From NCBI GenBank assembly GCA_963920665.1, contig OY987263.1, positions 23,486,547-23,550,546 of the forward strand: a stretch of 64,000 bases of DNA, given 5' to 3'. The translations under genes and the position numbers were made by a program. Below, piece after piece: positions 1-11,409 of this stretch. The notes under the pieces are model-generated. The model was given only the letters and a program-made list of their open reading frames with translations. It made no database searches and was not told the DNA's origin. Each line of letters starts with the position of its first letter. Position 1 is the first letter of the stretch. Origin of the DNA: Straminergon stramineum. Its lineage: Eukaryota; Streptophyta; Bryopsida; Hypnales; Calliergonaceae.

Positions 1-401
1 AGACATGGAATGCGAGAAAACATGAACTTCAACAGCGTCCGTTGAAGATTTCCAGATAAAACTGCTCCACTCTAAGAGACCAGAACTTTCTATCACAAAA
101 CTCATCGTCACCCAATCTGCGCCTTCGTGCGAATGGGCTCAGTTACAGAGACATGGATAGAGTCTGAATTAAGGGAGAGAAAGAAGAGACTTGCAAACTC
201 GTGACTGAGAAAAAGAGTACAGGCACTCACTGCTTCTGATTGAGAGCAGTCTCTACAGGAAATAATAAAGTCAAGTTGTCTTCCAGATGCTAGAGAGTAA
301 GCATCAGCAAGAGAAGTACGTGGTAGACACGACACAATTGGGCTACATATCTTACAACTGCATTCTCCAGATCTTCCATGGGTCTATGAAATGCATCTCG
401 G
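1..401. other. 3' flank of the SP-repeat gene
   Basis: No protein-coding exon is recognised here. The stretch lies directly downstream of the stop codon of the minus-strand SP-repeat gene and is probably its 3' UTR, possibly with further unrecognised exons if the apparent stop codon is bypassed by splicing. The window edge cuts it. Confidence 0.4.
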
Positions 402-2474
402 TCACCTCTTTCCCCCACAAACGAGCATCCTCCCATGAGCAATGCGAGGTTGCAACCGCGTCCTCTCGAACAAAAATTCGTCGACATTCACAGCCCCTTC
501 ATCCTGGCCTCGCTCCCGGTTGGAGCTTCTTCCCCATTCCACTGATTTTCGTGCCCACAGACTCTTCCACTCTCGGAAATCACAAACAGCTTTCTCAAGG
601 CGTTCCTTACGTCCCAGGTCCACTTCGGGTTCCCAATCCAACCATGGCAAGAGCATTCCCTCGTCCCCAAGGGGAGTAATCTGCTTTTTCCTCACCGACA
701 TGACCTCCGGGCTGTCCGAGCTCTGTCTCGTCCTCAACGGTCTGGGCTCGTCATTCACCGTCGTCTCGCCGTCACTGATTCTATCACTCGACAGGGAAAT
801 GTCATCTGCAACGTTTGCATCGAAGTTAGCTATGATGGCACACTCCTCGAAGTACCGAGCTGCCTCCTCATCTAACGACTGCCGGATGAAGTCCGCCTCG
901 TCCATGTCGTCCATGTCGAACCGATATTGACGCTGCTTCAAATCCTTCTCCGCCGGGAGCGTCACTTCCATCCCTAATTCCTCAGGGTCCACATCTAGGG
1001 TTCCCGACCCTTCTTTAATATCCTTCACGGATTTCACCAGGTGAAGACACCGACGCTCCTCGGTCGCATATTGCGACCAAAGCTCCGAAACTTTCTTCTC
1101 GGAAAGCTCCAGCTTCGCTTCGATGACTTTCCGCAGCTCCTCCTCCTTGACATTCTCGAGCTCCACCCGAGCATCCGACACGGCCTGGCGAACCTCGGCA
1201 CACCTAGCATTGTACAAAGCCACGAAATCGACGTCGCCAGGGGGAGCTTCCCTGGAGTTTCCCAGCACTTTCATCTTCACAGCGCCAATGGGCGAGACGG
1301 CATCTGATGGGTTTTCGGTTGAGGCGGACACATCATACAGACAATTGTAACATAGGGTTTGCACTACAGTCGCAGTATGAACCTCCTGAATTGTCTTCTC
1401 CTCGATCGTCTTCTCGCCTTGAACCTCCCCATCGTCCTTGCGGTGATCCTCAGATTTGGGCTTCTGATAGTACACCGGCGTGGCGGTGTCCGAAATCTCC
1501 AGATTCGTCACAGACCTGTGCGGGGCGCCAATGGTGGAGGATCTTCTCAAGGCACCAGTTCGTAAGCCACTCGTCCTCCTGCTGGAAGATCGCGAAGACT
1601 GCACGCTCTCGTTGTCAGAGCTGTCACGACGACTGCTGAAGCTTCGTTCCAATCTCCTCGCGTACCGTGGCTCCATCTCGCTCTCGGAGTCGCTGGGGAG
1701 CGTGCGCGGGGAGCCTCGCAGCCCAATGCCGCTCTGGCGCGTGACAATCGGTGGCGGCGAGCCGCTGGCGACGGACGCGTCCGACAGGAACTGCGAGAGC
1801 GACATGTCCGCAGAGCTTTGGGTTCTTCGCAGGACGCGCCCTGCGGGCTTGGCAGTCGTGAGGGGCTGCTTCTGCGGCGAGGTGGGGCGCGCGCCTGGAG
1901 TGGACGGCGTGGCAGGAGATCCTCGTTGTCGCGACGGGCTTGGCCCGCGAGAGATCCCTCTCCATCCCCGGGTAGGGCTTGGTCCTCGGGAGACGGCTCG
2001 CCGTCCCCGGGTGGGGCTGGTCGCGCGCGACAATGCGCGACGCGAGGGGCTGGGTTGTCGCGATACCGCGCGGCGAGTGGGGCTCGGATTGCGCGAGACG
2101 CCACGACGGCCGCGCGTCGGACTGGGAGCCTTGGACAAGGAGCGTCGTGTCGGAGACGGATTGCGCGACACGCCGCGACGGCCGCGAGTCGGGCTGGGCG
2201 CCTTCGATATCGAACGCCGCGTGGGCGACGGGTTGCGAGATGTGCCGCGGCTGCGGCGAGTTGGGCTGGGCGCACGCGACACGGAGCGCCGCGTGGGGGA
2301 AGGATTACGAGACACGGAGCGACGGGAGGGACTCGGATTGCGAGACACCGAGCGTCGCGTCGGACTGTGATTTATCGAACGGGAGGTATTGCCTGAATTC
2401 GGCGAGGTTTCGATTTCCACCCCGCGGATGTCCCATTGCCGTCGCGTCGTCGACTTGAACGCCGCCACAGCCAT
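402..2474 (-). CDS. Ser-Pro-Arg repeat protein with C-terminal coiled coil
   Basis: An uninterrupted frame of 690 codons from the ATG at 2474; upstream in-frame codons are near-cognate only, so this is the first true ATG. Residues 37-185 form an array of SPTRR/SPSRR units (11 or 13 residues each, 13 S-P-[ST]-R motifs), followed by a Ser/Arg/Pro-rich basic tract to about residue 330. A Cys pair (CYNC) lies near 375. A predicted coiled coil runs over about 420-490, rich in Glu/Lys/Arg (ARVELENVKEEELRKVIEAK). An acidic stretch around 520-545 precedes a conserved-looking LPWLDWEPE motif near 610. No enzyme motif is visible. By composition it could be a microtubule-, nuclear-speckle- or kinase-regulated scaffold protein. 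I do not recognise the family with confidence. The last residues could change if a 3' intron exists. Base composition is GC-rich, unlike the surrounding AT-rich DNA. Confidence 0.75.
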   Translation of the reverse strand: MAVAAFKSTTRRQWDIRGVEIETSPNSGNTSRSINHSPTRRSVSRNPSPSRRSVSRNPSPTRRSVSRAPSPTRRSRGTSRNPSPTRRSISKAPSPTRGRRGVSRNPSPTRRSLSKAPSPTRGRRGVSRNPSPTRRAVSRQPSPSRRALSRATSPTRGRRAVSRGPSPTRGWRGISRGPSPSRQRGSPATPSTPGARPTSPQKQPLTTAKPAGRVLRRTQSSADMSLSQFLSDASVASGSPPPIVTRQSGIGLRGSPRTLPSDSESEMEPRYARRLERSFSSRRDSSDNESVQSSRSSSRRTSGLRTGALRRSSTIGAPHRSVTNLEISDTATPVYYQKPKSEDHRKDDGEVQGEKTIEEKTIQEVHTATVVQTLCYNCLYDVSASTENPSDAVSPIGAVKMKVLGNSREAPPGDVDFVALYNARCAEVRQAVSDARVELENVKEEELRKVIEAKLELSEKKVSELWSQYATEERRCLHLVKSVKDIKEGSGTLDVDPEELGMEVTLPAEKDLKQRQYRFDMDDMDEADFIRQSLDEEAARYFEECAIIANFDANVADDISLSSDRISDGETTVNDEPRPLRTRQSSDSPEVMSVRKKQITPLGDEGMLLPWLDWEPEVDLGRKERLEKAVCDFREWKSLWARKSVEWGRSSNRERGQDEGAVNVDEFLFERTRLQPRIAHGRMLVCGGKR
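1920..2366 (-). repeat. In-frame 33/39-bp minisatellite encoding SPTRR units
   Basis: Thirteen coding units of 33 or 39 bp lie head to tail inside the SP-repeat gene. Each encodes S-P-[ST]-R followed by R/G and ending in R/K-N/A/G-P. The two unit lengths alternate in the middle (SPTRRSISKAP followed by SPTRGRRGVSRNP, repeated), which suggests expansion of a double unit. Strong codon bias also creates a long antisense open frame, which is not a gene. Confidence 0.9.
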
Positions 2475-3225
2475 CGCTACGACCTCCAATTCCCCCGCCG
2501 CGCCTCCTCGCTACTGAACACAAAATTCTCACCGCCTTCGTCAAACCCGCACCCTTCACCCCATAGTCATCCCCCACGCGCCTCAATCCCAACTCCAAAG
2601 CCCTAACTCAACCTTCCACCCCAGTCTGCCATCACCCCGCATCAAATCACCAAATCCACCACGCAAACTCCACCAGATCACACAGCCACAAACGTTACCA
2701 ATCCCCTAAAACGCAAACAACACTCCTTCCCTCCCCTCCCCAAAGTTTCAACCCCGGTGATTCCCCAACGGCAAATAGTAGCGCGAATCCCCACACCACG
2801 ACCTCCGGTGATCCCTCATCCACAAACTCGCGATCCCTTTCCCTGCATATCCTTCAAATCCCAACACCCCAACACCCCCAAAATCCGCACTTCACCGGAT
2901 AAACAGCCGGGGCCTCATCAATGTCCCCCCAATGTCGCAAGTGCCACCATTATCACGCCCTCCTCACTTTTTTCAATCCCCTTTCCAGTTTCCACTTCAC
3001 CCCGCCCCAGTCACCGTCTCACCCATCCCCGCGACCCCGTCCCCGCCTTCCAATCCATTTCAAATTCCTCCAGACACCCGCCTTGTCAGAACATCCCCTA
3101 AACCCCGCTCACCGAAATGCCATCGTCTCTCTCCTCCAAAGCGGACACCCCAAGACACCCCCAGACTCCCCAAGACTCCCTTCTCTTGCTATTGCCCAAA
3201 CTTTGCTATCGCCGGCAATGGCTGA
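2475..3225 (-). promoter_or_regulatory. Strand-asymmetric leader/promoter of the SP-repeat gene
   Basis: The plus strand is dominated by C and A with few G for about 700 bp, so the transcript of the minus-strand gene would be G- and T-rich. This ends abruptly near 3225. It has no credible coding frame and is probably the 5' UTR plus proximal promoter. No clear TATA box was found. Confidence 0.5.
3022..3044 (-). promoter_or_regulatory. Canonical G-quadruplex motif in leader
   Basis: Read on the minus (transcribed-sense) strand, the motif has four G runs of 4, 4, 4 and 3 separated by loops AC, TCGC and AT. This meets the usual G3+N1-7 definition. It lies about 550 bp upstream of the ATG at 2474. 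Whether it is in RNA or only in promoter DNA is unknown. Confidence 0.6.
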
Positions 3226-4320
3226 TTCTACCTTTCACTACAGACCGTTTCTTTTTGCGTTCGCATCAAGGGTGGAGTGTTGTGGTCCAGTGGCAAGCTC
3301 CCAAGGGCCCGCGTTTCACGGGGCCGGCTCCTCCAGTGTATTTTTAAAAACTCTTCTGTACGTTGCTTTATCCTTTGGTTTAAACTTAGTTTAAGTTTCG
3401 GTTCGGTTTTGGATTTGACCTGTTCATCAGTTCCGTTTGAGGGTGTGTTCCACTGCGTAAGCTCATGTTATTAAGCTTAATGTTGTATCTTATTCTCTCT
3501 GACTATTTTACGGTTGGTGCACCTGCGTCGACGCATTTGAAACCATGATATTATTGTTGGTATTTGTGTCAGCGATGAATTCGAATGCACGGGACTGACG
3601 AGAGAGGGTGGGGGTCACTGCAGCTAAGCCACTTCCATCAGTTCCATGTCGTGATTCATAATTTTTTGTTGGCCAGGCTCTTTGCGTTGGGACTCGAGAG
3701 GTCCACCTTCCGGTTTGTCCTTCCTTCTCCCTTGTCCTTCTACCTGTGCAGCTCTGTGCACCTGCTGGAGAAAGGCTCCCCTTATCCCACGGGGCTTTTC
3801 ATTTCTTCAAATTTTTTTTGGAATTCATTAAACCGAATTTCATTGCAAAGAGGAGATGGGACTTTTCATATGATTTTAAATTTGTGTTGGACTCAAAATG
3901 AAAATGTATTTAGGGGAGATTTGGAACAGCGATCCTTGGCGGCGTTGCGGCTGCCTAGATTACTTAAAGGGACTAATCCTGACTAACTACTGACTCAGTG
4001 GGCTGTACCGGACTGATGCCAATTCAAATTTAAGCCTTAAGCGCTGGGCTGGTAGCCGTGGAAATCAGCTCTTTTGGTACTTTGTGACATCATCTACTTT
4101 TAAAGAAACCAAAAGTGCTCATTGGAGGTCAAACTACTCTGCAAGATCTCCCCTTTTAGCACAAAATTCCAAGGATGAACAATTGCACTTCTGTCTTACA
4201 TGGAAGGTCTTTATGTCATTCATAGATTGAGAAATGGACGGAGTGTCGTTTAAAGTTTGAATTATTGCTTGTTCTTGGAATGATTGGAGACAGGTATTTG
4301 AAAATTGACAACTTCCTAGT
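3226..4320. other. Intergenic, no gene recognised
   Basis: Mixed-composition DNA between the leader of the SP-repeat gene and the first MITE. Short open frames occur but have no recognisable motif or codon structure. An A-box-like string at 3283-3293 has no matching B-box. Confidence 0.5.
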
Positions 4321-4324
4321 CATA

Positions 4325-4480
4325 AGGTAAACTACCCCATTCTAGACCAAATGGGAGCAAGTCTATTGTGGGCTAAATTATATTAGAGGTGTACATTCAA
4401 GTTCTAAGACGTACACCACTAACATACTTTAGCCTATGATGGACTTGCTCCCATTTGGTCTAGAATGGGGTAGTTTACCT
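4325..4480. mobile_element. 156-bp foldback MITE, TA-flanked
   Basis: The two halves are near-complete reverse complements. About 39 bp at each end match (AGGTAAACTACCCCATTCTA start), and the complementarity continues with mismatches to a loop of about 14 bp near the centre. TA dinucleotides flank both ends (4323-4324 and 4481-4482), as expected for Tc1/mariner-type insertion. There is no coding capacity. The sharp ends and TA duplication identify it as a nonautonomous element. The superfamily is inferred from the TA site only, since the ends are not the Stowaway CTCCCTCC consensus. Confidence 0.8.
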
Positions 4481-4748
4481 TATATGAAATGTTTAATGGC
4501 GGGAATTGGTTGTTTATAAGGGCCTTACCCAATGTAAACCACAAGAGGGAAATTCTCTTACAAGAGGGTAAAGAAAATTAACCAACAAATGTAGAAAGCA
4601 TGATGCCCTATAACACAACAGAAATCATGTACTCGGGCAAGAAACCCTATTTATGACAAATAACCTACCTAGGAAATACACAAGAGGCATTTCCCACTAG
4701 GGATTTACACCTCAAAAAATGAGTTTCTTTTTATTTTTGTAAACGCTA

Positions 4749-5670
4749 TTAACCCTTAAAGGACCATCATGCATTTTTTGGCTACATAGCAATTTTGGGC
4801 AAATACTTGTCATTAGAGATATCTATATTTTTGGCCCAAATTTTCATAGATGGTGGAGAAAAGGAATATCTTTCATGTTTACTAAATTTCATGACATTTG
4901 AAAATATGAGTCAAAAGTTATAGCCTAATATGTTGCTAGTATTTTTTTTTGGTAAATGGGCAGTCTAAGTAGATTATGATTACTTTTTTCATAAATAAAA
5001 AATTGAAATTATTTTTCTAGAGTTATCTATACTTGGAAAGCTTTGAATCATTCCATTTTGATGAATGGGTCAAAAGTTACGAGGATTTTTTATTTACAGG
5101 CAATTATGGATTCTCTGCTCTAAAAGAAACTTTAAAGTCTTTTCTCTAACTCAATTTTCCATACTTTTGGAAAAATTTAAATCATAGGGTGTAGATTTTT
5201 TATTTCAACATTTGTAATCATTGGGATTGGCATTTTTCAATTCCATAGTTAAATTATTCACAAGCTAGTATTTTGAATCATTTCTACTATTGTCTACTTA
5301 CTATTTTTTTCCTATATGTTGCACAATTCTAAATAATCTGAATTTTTTCAAGCATGTAGCCAACTTGTCTAGGAAAAAGAATCCAAAGAAGAACCATTAT
5401 TTTGGACATTTCTTCATAGAAAGGTGAGCTTGTAAAGTGCAACTGCCCTATTTTTCTCATGGCCAAAAAAGTGATTTCAATGAAGTTGAATGCTTATATC
5501 TTGCAATCCTCGCAGTGGAAATTTATGAAATCTTTACTGCAAGTTCTCAATTCAATATACTACAAGTTCCTATGGTTATATTTTGTCAAAAAAATGGCCA
5601 CTTGTACAAAAAATGGCACAATTTTGGAGCATTTTTGGTGAGAACACAATCATAGAACTTTAGGTGTTGA
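4749..5670 (+). mobile_element. TTAA-flanked nonautonomous element, copy 1 (piggyBac-like ends)
   Basis: Begins TTAA-CCCTTAAAGG and can be followed, with indels, along its whole length against 15011-15946 in the same orientation. The shared segments include GACATTTGRAAATATGAGTC and CAAGCATRTAGCCAACTTG. The right end here is eroded; the end is set from the alignment with copy 2. There is no transposase. TTAA target with CCCTT ends fits piggyBac best; Kolobok and Sola3 also use TTAA. Confidence 0.7.
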
Positions 5671-8297
5671 AGCATTCATTCATTTTCTTATGAAGTGGAA
5701 GAAATTAATAGTGGAGAGGAGTAGGTGGCAAAATTAGATCAGATTATGCTAGTAATTAGATGGGTAAATCATCATAGGTCTTTTTGTTGTACAAATAACT
5801 CATAGTTCACTCTTAGGTCTTTGGGAGGGGAAGTCACTATGTGTGAATTAATTGACACTTTTGCAAGCATAGGGTACTTAATATGAGTTCATTAAATAAT
5901 AGGCATATTCAAAGAATATTCTATAAAATTGGAACATTTTAGGAAATATTACGATAATACTTTTAAATATTCTCTAAATATTTTTGGGCTCTATTGGTCA
6001 ACTATGTGACTTTTCAAGTGGTTCACTTTTCAAAATTCTTGAATGAAATGAAGCCTATTTATCTTCTCACGGAGGTTTTACTATTTATGCCAAATGCCCT
6101 CTACAAGGATCCTTGATTTATCCTAAGGACATTCTCAATCCGATGGCTATATGAGTGTCTGAAACTAAGATAGAAACACCTAATTGCAACATTTTCTATT
6201 CTCCAATACCTAAAAATAGCCTTGATTGAATATTTCCATGACTAAAAATCATCGGATTAAATATTCAAAAACAACCAATGAGAGGTGAAGAGTTTTTTAA
6301 GCAATCCATGAAATTTGAGACATTTCATGCTTCAAGGGCATCCATTCAAGGGGAGTCTAGTGTTAAGTATGGGCTATCTTATGTTCTTAGCTTCAAAAAT
6401 TTGTAAATGTTACTAGAGCATCAAAAAATTACAAAACCACTTGGGGGGCATTTCTCTTGAGTTTGCCAATATTCTCATCAAATTTTGGGTTCATTCAACC
6501 TTTGAAATAGATGGACTAGTAAAAGTTTCACCTTTTTAGGTGTCATACTAGCTTCGTTTTCATTTTTAAGGACCCAATTGCTCCCAATATGTCGACATGG
6601 TATCTACATAATAAATTGACAAATCATGAACTATCAAATTTTGCGCATAAGACATGCTTCCATCATTAATGTAATTGAAATTGATTATAAGATCTCCATC
6701 TAAAGTTAGTTTTTGATAGGGGATTGAGAAATTGCATATAATTAAGATATATAGAAAGTTGATTTGAGCAACTTGGAAAAAGAGGTTGTTTTTCTTTAGT
6801 TTGATATACTGAAATACAATTGGATTTATTCCAATTTTCACATTTAAACTTAGCGACAATAATTTTGTGTGTCACACTAAATTTTCTTCCTCAATATAAA
6901 TCCCTAAAAGACAAAGATTATGACTATGTGAAAAAACCTTTACATCTTTTGCTTTGTGTGCTCTATTTTGTTACTAAATATGAATATAAATTTCTTTATT
7001 TTATTTTTAGAATTGAAATCAAGTGACTTCTACAACTACAAGTCACAGAATTTTAGACTTTTCTTTCGAAAATTTGAAATTACTTTGGATTTTTGTAGTA
7101 AAATTGTATAAACTTCACATCAAATACATTATCTGCTTAATCATTGAATTTGAAAATCTGACAATGTTAGTACATTATATTTAAAAGCATCGTGGTGTAA
7201 ACCAAATTTCCTTGTCATTTTATAAATTGAAAATCAATAGATCATGGTTCTAGGCCCAAAGTTCAAAATTCCATAAATAGTTGTATTTTAGAAAAAATTT
7301 TAATTGGGTTAGAAAATAGACTTCAATGACTCACTTTCATGAGTTGGGCTCAAATTCAAGAAGATTGTTTTGGGGGTAAAATTCAAATCTAGAGCAAGAG
7401 GTACAATGTAGAAAACTCCATATACAGAGGTTAATTTTTCTGACATCTATAGTACATACATTCCAAAAAATCTCAATGAAATGAATTGATTTTTTTTTCA
7501 TTTTGTAATATTCAATTGAAATCATTTAATTTCTATAAAGTGTCTCTATAGGCATTTAAGGGCTAATACAAATCAAAGTAGGTCCAATATGCTCTAAGTG
7601 CTTGCAATACTAATTTACCATAGTCACATTGTTTTTAATTATTCTAGGTCAAAATATTACCTATAATAATGTATGAATTTCTTCAACATTGACTTTTGTA
7701 GAGGTATAAATATTGCACCTTTACTAGTAGAACAAATCAATATAATTGAACCAATGTTGTACTACTTGAAGTTATCCCTAGATCCTAGCTACACCACTTT
7801 ACCTTACTAGTGTGAATGCCACTAATGTACCAAATAATTATGCATTATTTGTAATATTTTCATCAATGATATTTGTATGAAACTTTGGTCAATGGCAATA
7901 GTAGATGGAGGAAAAAAACTAAAAAAATTAAAATTGTATGTATTGTATTTGTATTTGTAATCTTTCTTCCTTCATTAGTGCCAACAATTTTTTTAAGATA
8001 AATAGTAAATAAGAATTGATAATTCTTACTTGCAATACATTTATCAACATTTGTGCAGAGGAATGCGAAGCCCTAGTGTATTTAAATTAATGTAGGGTGA
8101 AATACTTAATGAATTGCACAAATTTTCCAAAATATCATTATGACACTAAATAATTTTGTAGCAACATGATTTGCAATTGAGATTAGAATATCTTAAAAGT
8201 CAAGAATTGAAAGTCACCTTGTCTTTCAAAAATCCTAAATTGTTTGTTGAATGAACAATTGAAAATCTAGATTGATTCCTATGCGCAGTTGATTTTG
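5671..8297. other. AT-rich intergenic DNA
   Basis: Very AT-rich, with only short random open frames. No conserved protein motif, tRNA or clear terminal repeats were recognised. Phrases such as CAAAAGTTAT recur in many AT-rich blocks of this window, so much of it is probably decayed transposon sequence. Confidence 0.5.
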
Positions 8298-8519
8298 GGA
8301 GGGTTGCTATTATAGGAGCCTAGGAATGTAAGCCTATGAGCCTAGAAGACTGTACACTTATGTTATAGGTTTCTATATTATAAAAATCTTTCATGATTAT
8401 AGTGTAAGTATGCTATACATACCTATATTATAGGTGTTTATGTTATAAGCACCATCAATGGTTGTAGGATTCCTACTTATATCTAAACTCAAGGCTCACA
8501 TGCTCACACACTAGCATGG
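8298..8519. mobile_element. Dispersed repeat, copy B (inverse partner at 11086-11326)
   Basis: Matches the reverse complement of 11086-11326 from GGAGGGTTGCTA to ACTAGCAT. Shared landmarks are ATACATACCTATATTATAGG and GGTTGTAGGAT. Both ends carry related GCTA...GAGCC strings in opposite orientation, suggesting degenerate terminal inverted repeats. It is noncoding and I could not fix a target duplication. Confidence 0.75.
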
Positions 8520-10548
8520 TTGGTTGATTTTGGTTAGATGTTCATGAAAATTTTAAAAGAAGGTGTGAACATGTACCTCCTTAGTGGGAATATAATTTTT
8601 TTTCTAATTAGACGCCTAGATCAAAAGTTATGATGCCATGAACTTTTGGGGCAAGTCAAGCAATTTGGGCATCTTTTGCTAAAGTCCTCATTAACTTTTG
8701 AAATTTGGCATGTATGTAACTAATAAAATAAGGCATACAATTGTACCTCCAAAACTAATTTTTAGTTCTTAAATCACATTCTAAGCAAAGTCAAACTTGT
8801 TAGCTATGTTGAGACGATTTCAAAAAACCCCATTTCTTTCTAATCTCAAGCCTTATTATCTTGCAATCTATGAAGTCTAAGTTCTTGCAATTTTCCCACA
8901 TATTTTACATTTTTTATCCCGAATTTTTCACCATTTGGATTTCAAATAAAAAAATATCCTCACTGCACAAGAAATCATCAAAAGATGACTAGTGTGTTGC
9001 CAATTCATTTAACCTCTTTGCATTGCAAGGTGATTTAGAGTAAGCTAGACTCTATCCTTGATTTTGAAATTTTTCATGAGTAACCCAACATCATATACAT
9101 ATAAAGGTTAAAATCTGAATTTTTGTGTAGAGCAAAATTGTTACTCCTAGAGGGCTCAAAGTCTACTAACTCTATTCTGCAAGAATGAAAAAAAGTATTT
9201 TCCTCACAAGTTTCAAACGTTATAATCTTTCAATTTACCTGGTCAAATGGGCTGAAATTTTTTCCAAACATGACCTTACATGTTTTATACACTTTTTATA
9301 AGCTTGAAATTCAAAAAAAGTAGTTTTAATTTTGGATTTTGGACAATGCATCAAAAATAGGTAGTTTTAGACTTTTCTTCTTCTAAAACCCCCTTGGCCT
9401 TGGGGGATTAATTCTAGATTGCATTTGAATTCTTATCCAACTTGTATTTTTTTGGAATGACAACAAGGTGTGATTGAATGCAATCTAATGACATTGGGTT
9501 GTCTTATACTTGAAGTAAGATTTAGGTCCTGCACTTGCATAATGAAAAAAAGTAAAAGTTTTTTTGGACCACTTGAGGTTCTAATTTGTGCTTGATCTTT
9601 TTTTTTGCTATTGTGGGATTTTTACCTCAATTTAGGAAGAAGATGATTCAATGTGACTAGCATGCATGAGATACAACCATGCCTTGTTGTAATAAAATAA
9701 AAATTGAAGAAAATTTTAAATGCAATATAGAGTTAGAAGCAAATTGAATACCACAAAGAAGGTGACTTTATGATTTGTAGGATAACTCTATTGTCTTCAA
9801 ATCTTTTCTGTTTTTGACCAATTTAATTTGTTATTTACAAAGTGACAAATCAATTGGTAACATTCATAACCTTCTTTAATCTCAATTAAAACTTAAGACA
9901 TTTTTTCATAATTTAAATTCTAGTGATGACCTTTAGGTTGGGATTAGTTTAACTCCTAAAGATCCATGTGTTATAAATTGGGAAATATTCAAGAAACTGC
10001 TCAAAACCAATACTTTGGAAGAAAAAAGGATGTTAATCAAATTCTATTCATTCTTTTGAATTGTAACCAAAGGATCTTATTCTTGACTAGTATTAAGATC
10101 AAATTTTAAAAATGGGATTTGAAGGAAGTGCATGTGTATGAACAAAGCATATGAAGTGTATCAAAATGTTATTTTTTGGGGATTATTGACCTTTAAATTA
10201 TGTGACTTTGGCAATCTTTCAAGCCTCATAATTCAAACTTTGTTTACTAAGAAAGATTTAGGGTATCTAGATTTAAATAAAGTCACAAGTTTAAAGAGGT
10301 ATACAAATTTTCAAAGCAAAATGATATTGTGCTCCCCTTGCCCAAATTGGGACTCTAAACCAAAATAATACATAGTTTTTTTTGCAACCACCAAATCTTC
10401 ATGAAAATTACACTCCCTCGAAGTTTGTTTCAGTTTTCCTAATCCCCCCAAAAAACCAAGGAAAATAAAATAAAATCTAATACTTCATTTTAGCTTTCCA
10501 AGTTTCTCAGGATCCATTTCAATTCGCAAAGAACTTTAGAAAGTAGTA
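8520..10548. other. AT-rich intergenic DNA
   Basis: No gene recognised. Parts near 8580-9400 share short phrases (CAAAAGTTAT, ATCTTGCAATCTAT) with the TTAA-flanked elements, so a more diverged relative may lie here, but I cannot define its ends. An open frame at 10132-10368 has no recognisable features. Confidence 0.45.
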
Positions 10549-11367
10549 CTCTCTTTGTCCCATAATAGTAGTCCCTTTTATTTTTTAAATTTTTTCCCAA
10601 ATTATTTTTCTTCTTCACTTTAGACCTGGTTTTAGGATTGAAGGTGATTTTTTTTTAAAAGTTATTTCGTAAAATGAAATATAGAAGTCTAATTTTTTAT
10701 CTAATTTATATATTAAAAAAATTTGAAAATTGAATATTTAATAGCAATTTGAAGTAAGACCAAAAGACATTGAACTTCTCATTGAAGATATTCTATTCAA
10801 AATTGTTCTTGTTCAAATCTAAATTAATGCATGGAGAGGGAATCAAAAGATAGTTGCACAAAAAATCTTTCTTCTATATAATGCCTACGCTTGATATTTT
10901 ATGAGTGGCACTTTGTATTTTTTGCAACCTTCTACTTCATGATCTCAATTCTTTGATTTCAAGTAATTAGCCACATCTACTTATTTGGCACTTGAGAGGA
11001 AACAATGCACATTCACTACAAAATCATTTGATTGTAAAATGTATGAATCAACAATAGCTAAGTCTTTAATACTTTCATTGTCAATGATGCTAGTTTGTGT
11101 GTGTGAGTAAGAAAATGCAAGCATGTGAGCCTTGAACATACGTATAAGTAGATATCCTACAACCATTAAAGTTACTTATAATATAAACACCTATAATATA
11201 GGTATGTATAACATAGTTATACTATAATCATAGAAGGTACCTATAATATAGACCCCTATAATAAAATATATTGTTTTCTAGGCTCATGGGCTCATGCTTC
11301 TAGGCTCACATAGTAGCAACCCTCCTTTCCTTGTAAAAAAAAGACTAATATTATGGGATTGAGGGAG
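10549..11367. mobile_element. 819-bp mariner/Stowaway-like element
   Basis: Left end TA-CTCTCTTTGTCCCATAATAG and right end ATTATGGGATTGAGGGAG-TA are inverted repeats with TA duplications at 10547-10548 and 11368-11369. The ends resemble the Stowaway consensus (CTCCCTCYRTCCCA...). No transposase frame remains. A second repeat, 11086-11326, is nested near the right end, so the original element was roughly 580 bp. Confidence 0.75.
11086..11326. mobile_element. Dispersed repeat, copy A, nested in mariner-like element
   Basis: This is the reverse-complement partner of 8298-8519, lying about 2.6 kb away. It sits wholly inside the mariner/Stowaway-like element, so it inserted after that element, or was carried with it. 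It contains a nearly palindromic core (ACCTATAATATAGGTATGTA). It has no coding capacity. Confidence 0.75.
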
Positions 11368-11409
11368 TATATATATTGGCATTGATGATTATAATAATGA
11401 TACAATTGT

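Noticed and set aside
1480..2370. 296-codon open frame on the plus strand opposite the SP-repeat gene
   Set aside because: It is produced by the repetitive, biased codons of the SPTRR array read antisense; its product is an Arg/Gly/Leu repeat with no independent support.
3283..3293. A-box-like string TGGTCCAGTGG suggesting a tRNA gene or SINE
   Set aside because: No B-box at the proper spacing and no cloverleaf could be formed; a chance match is likely.
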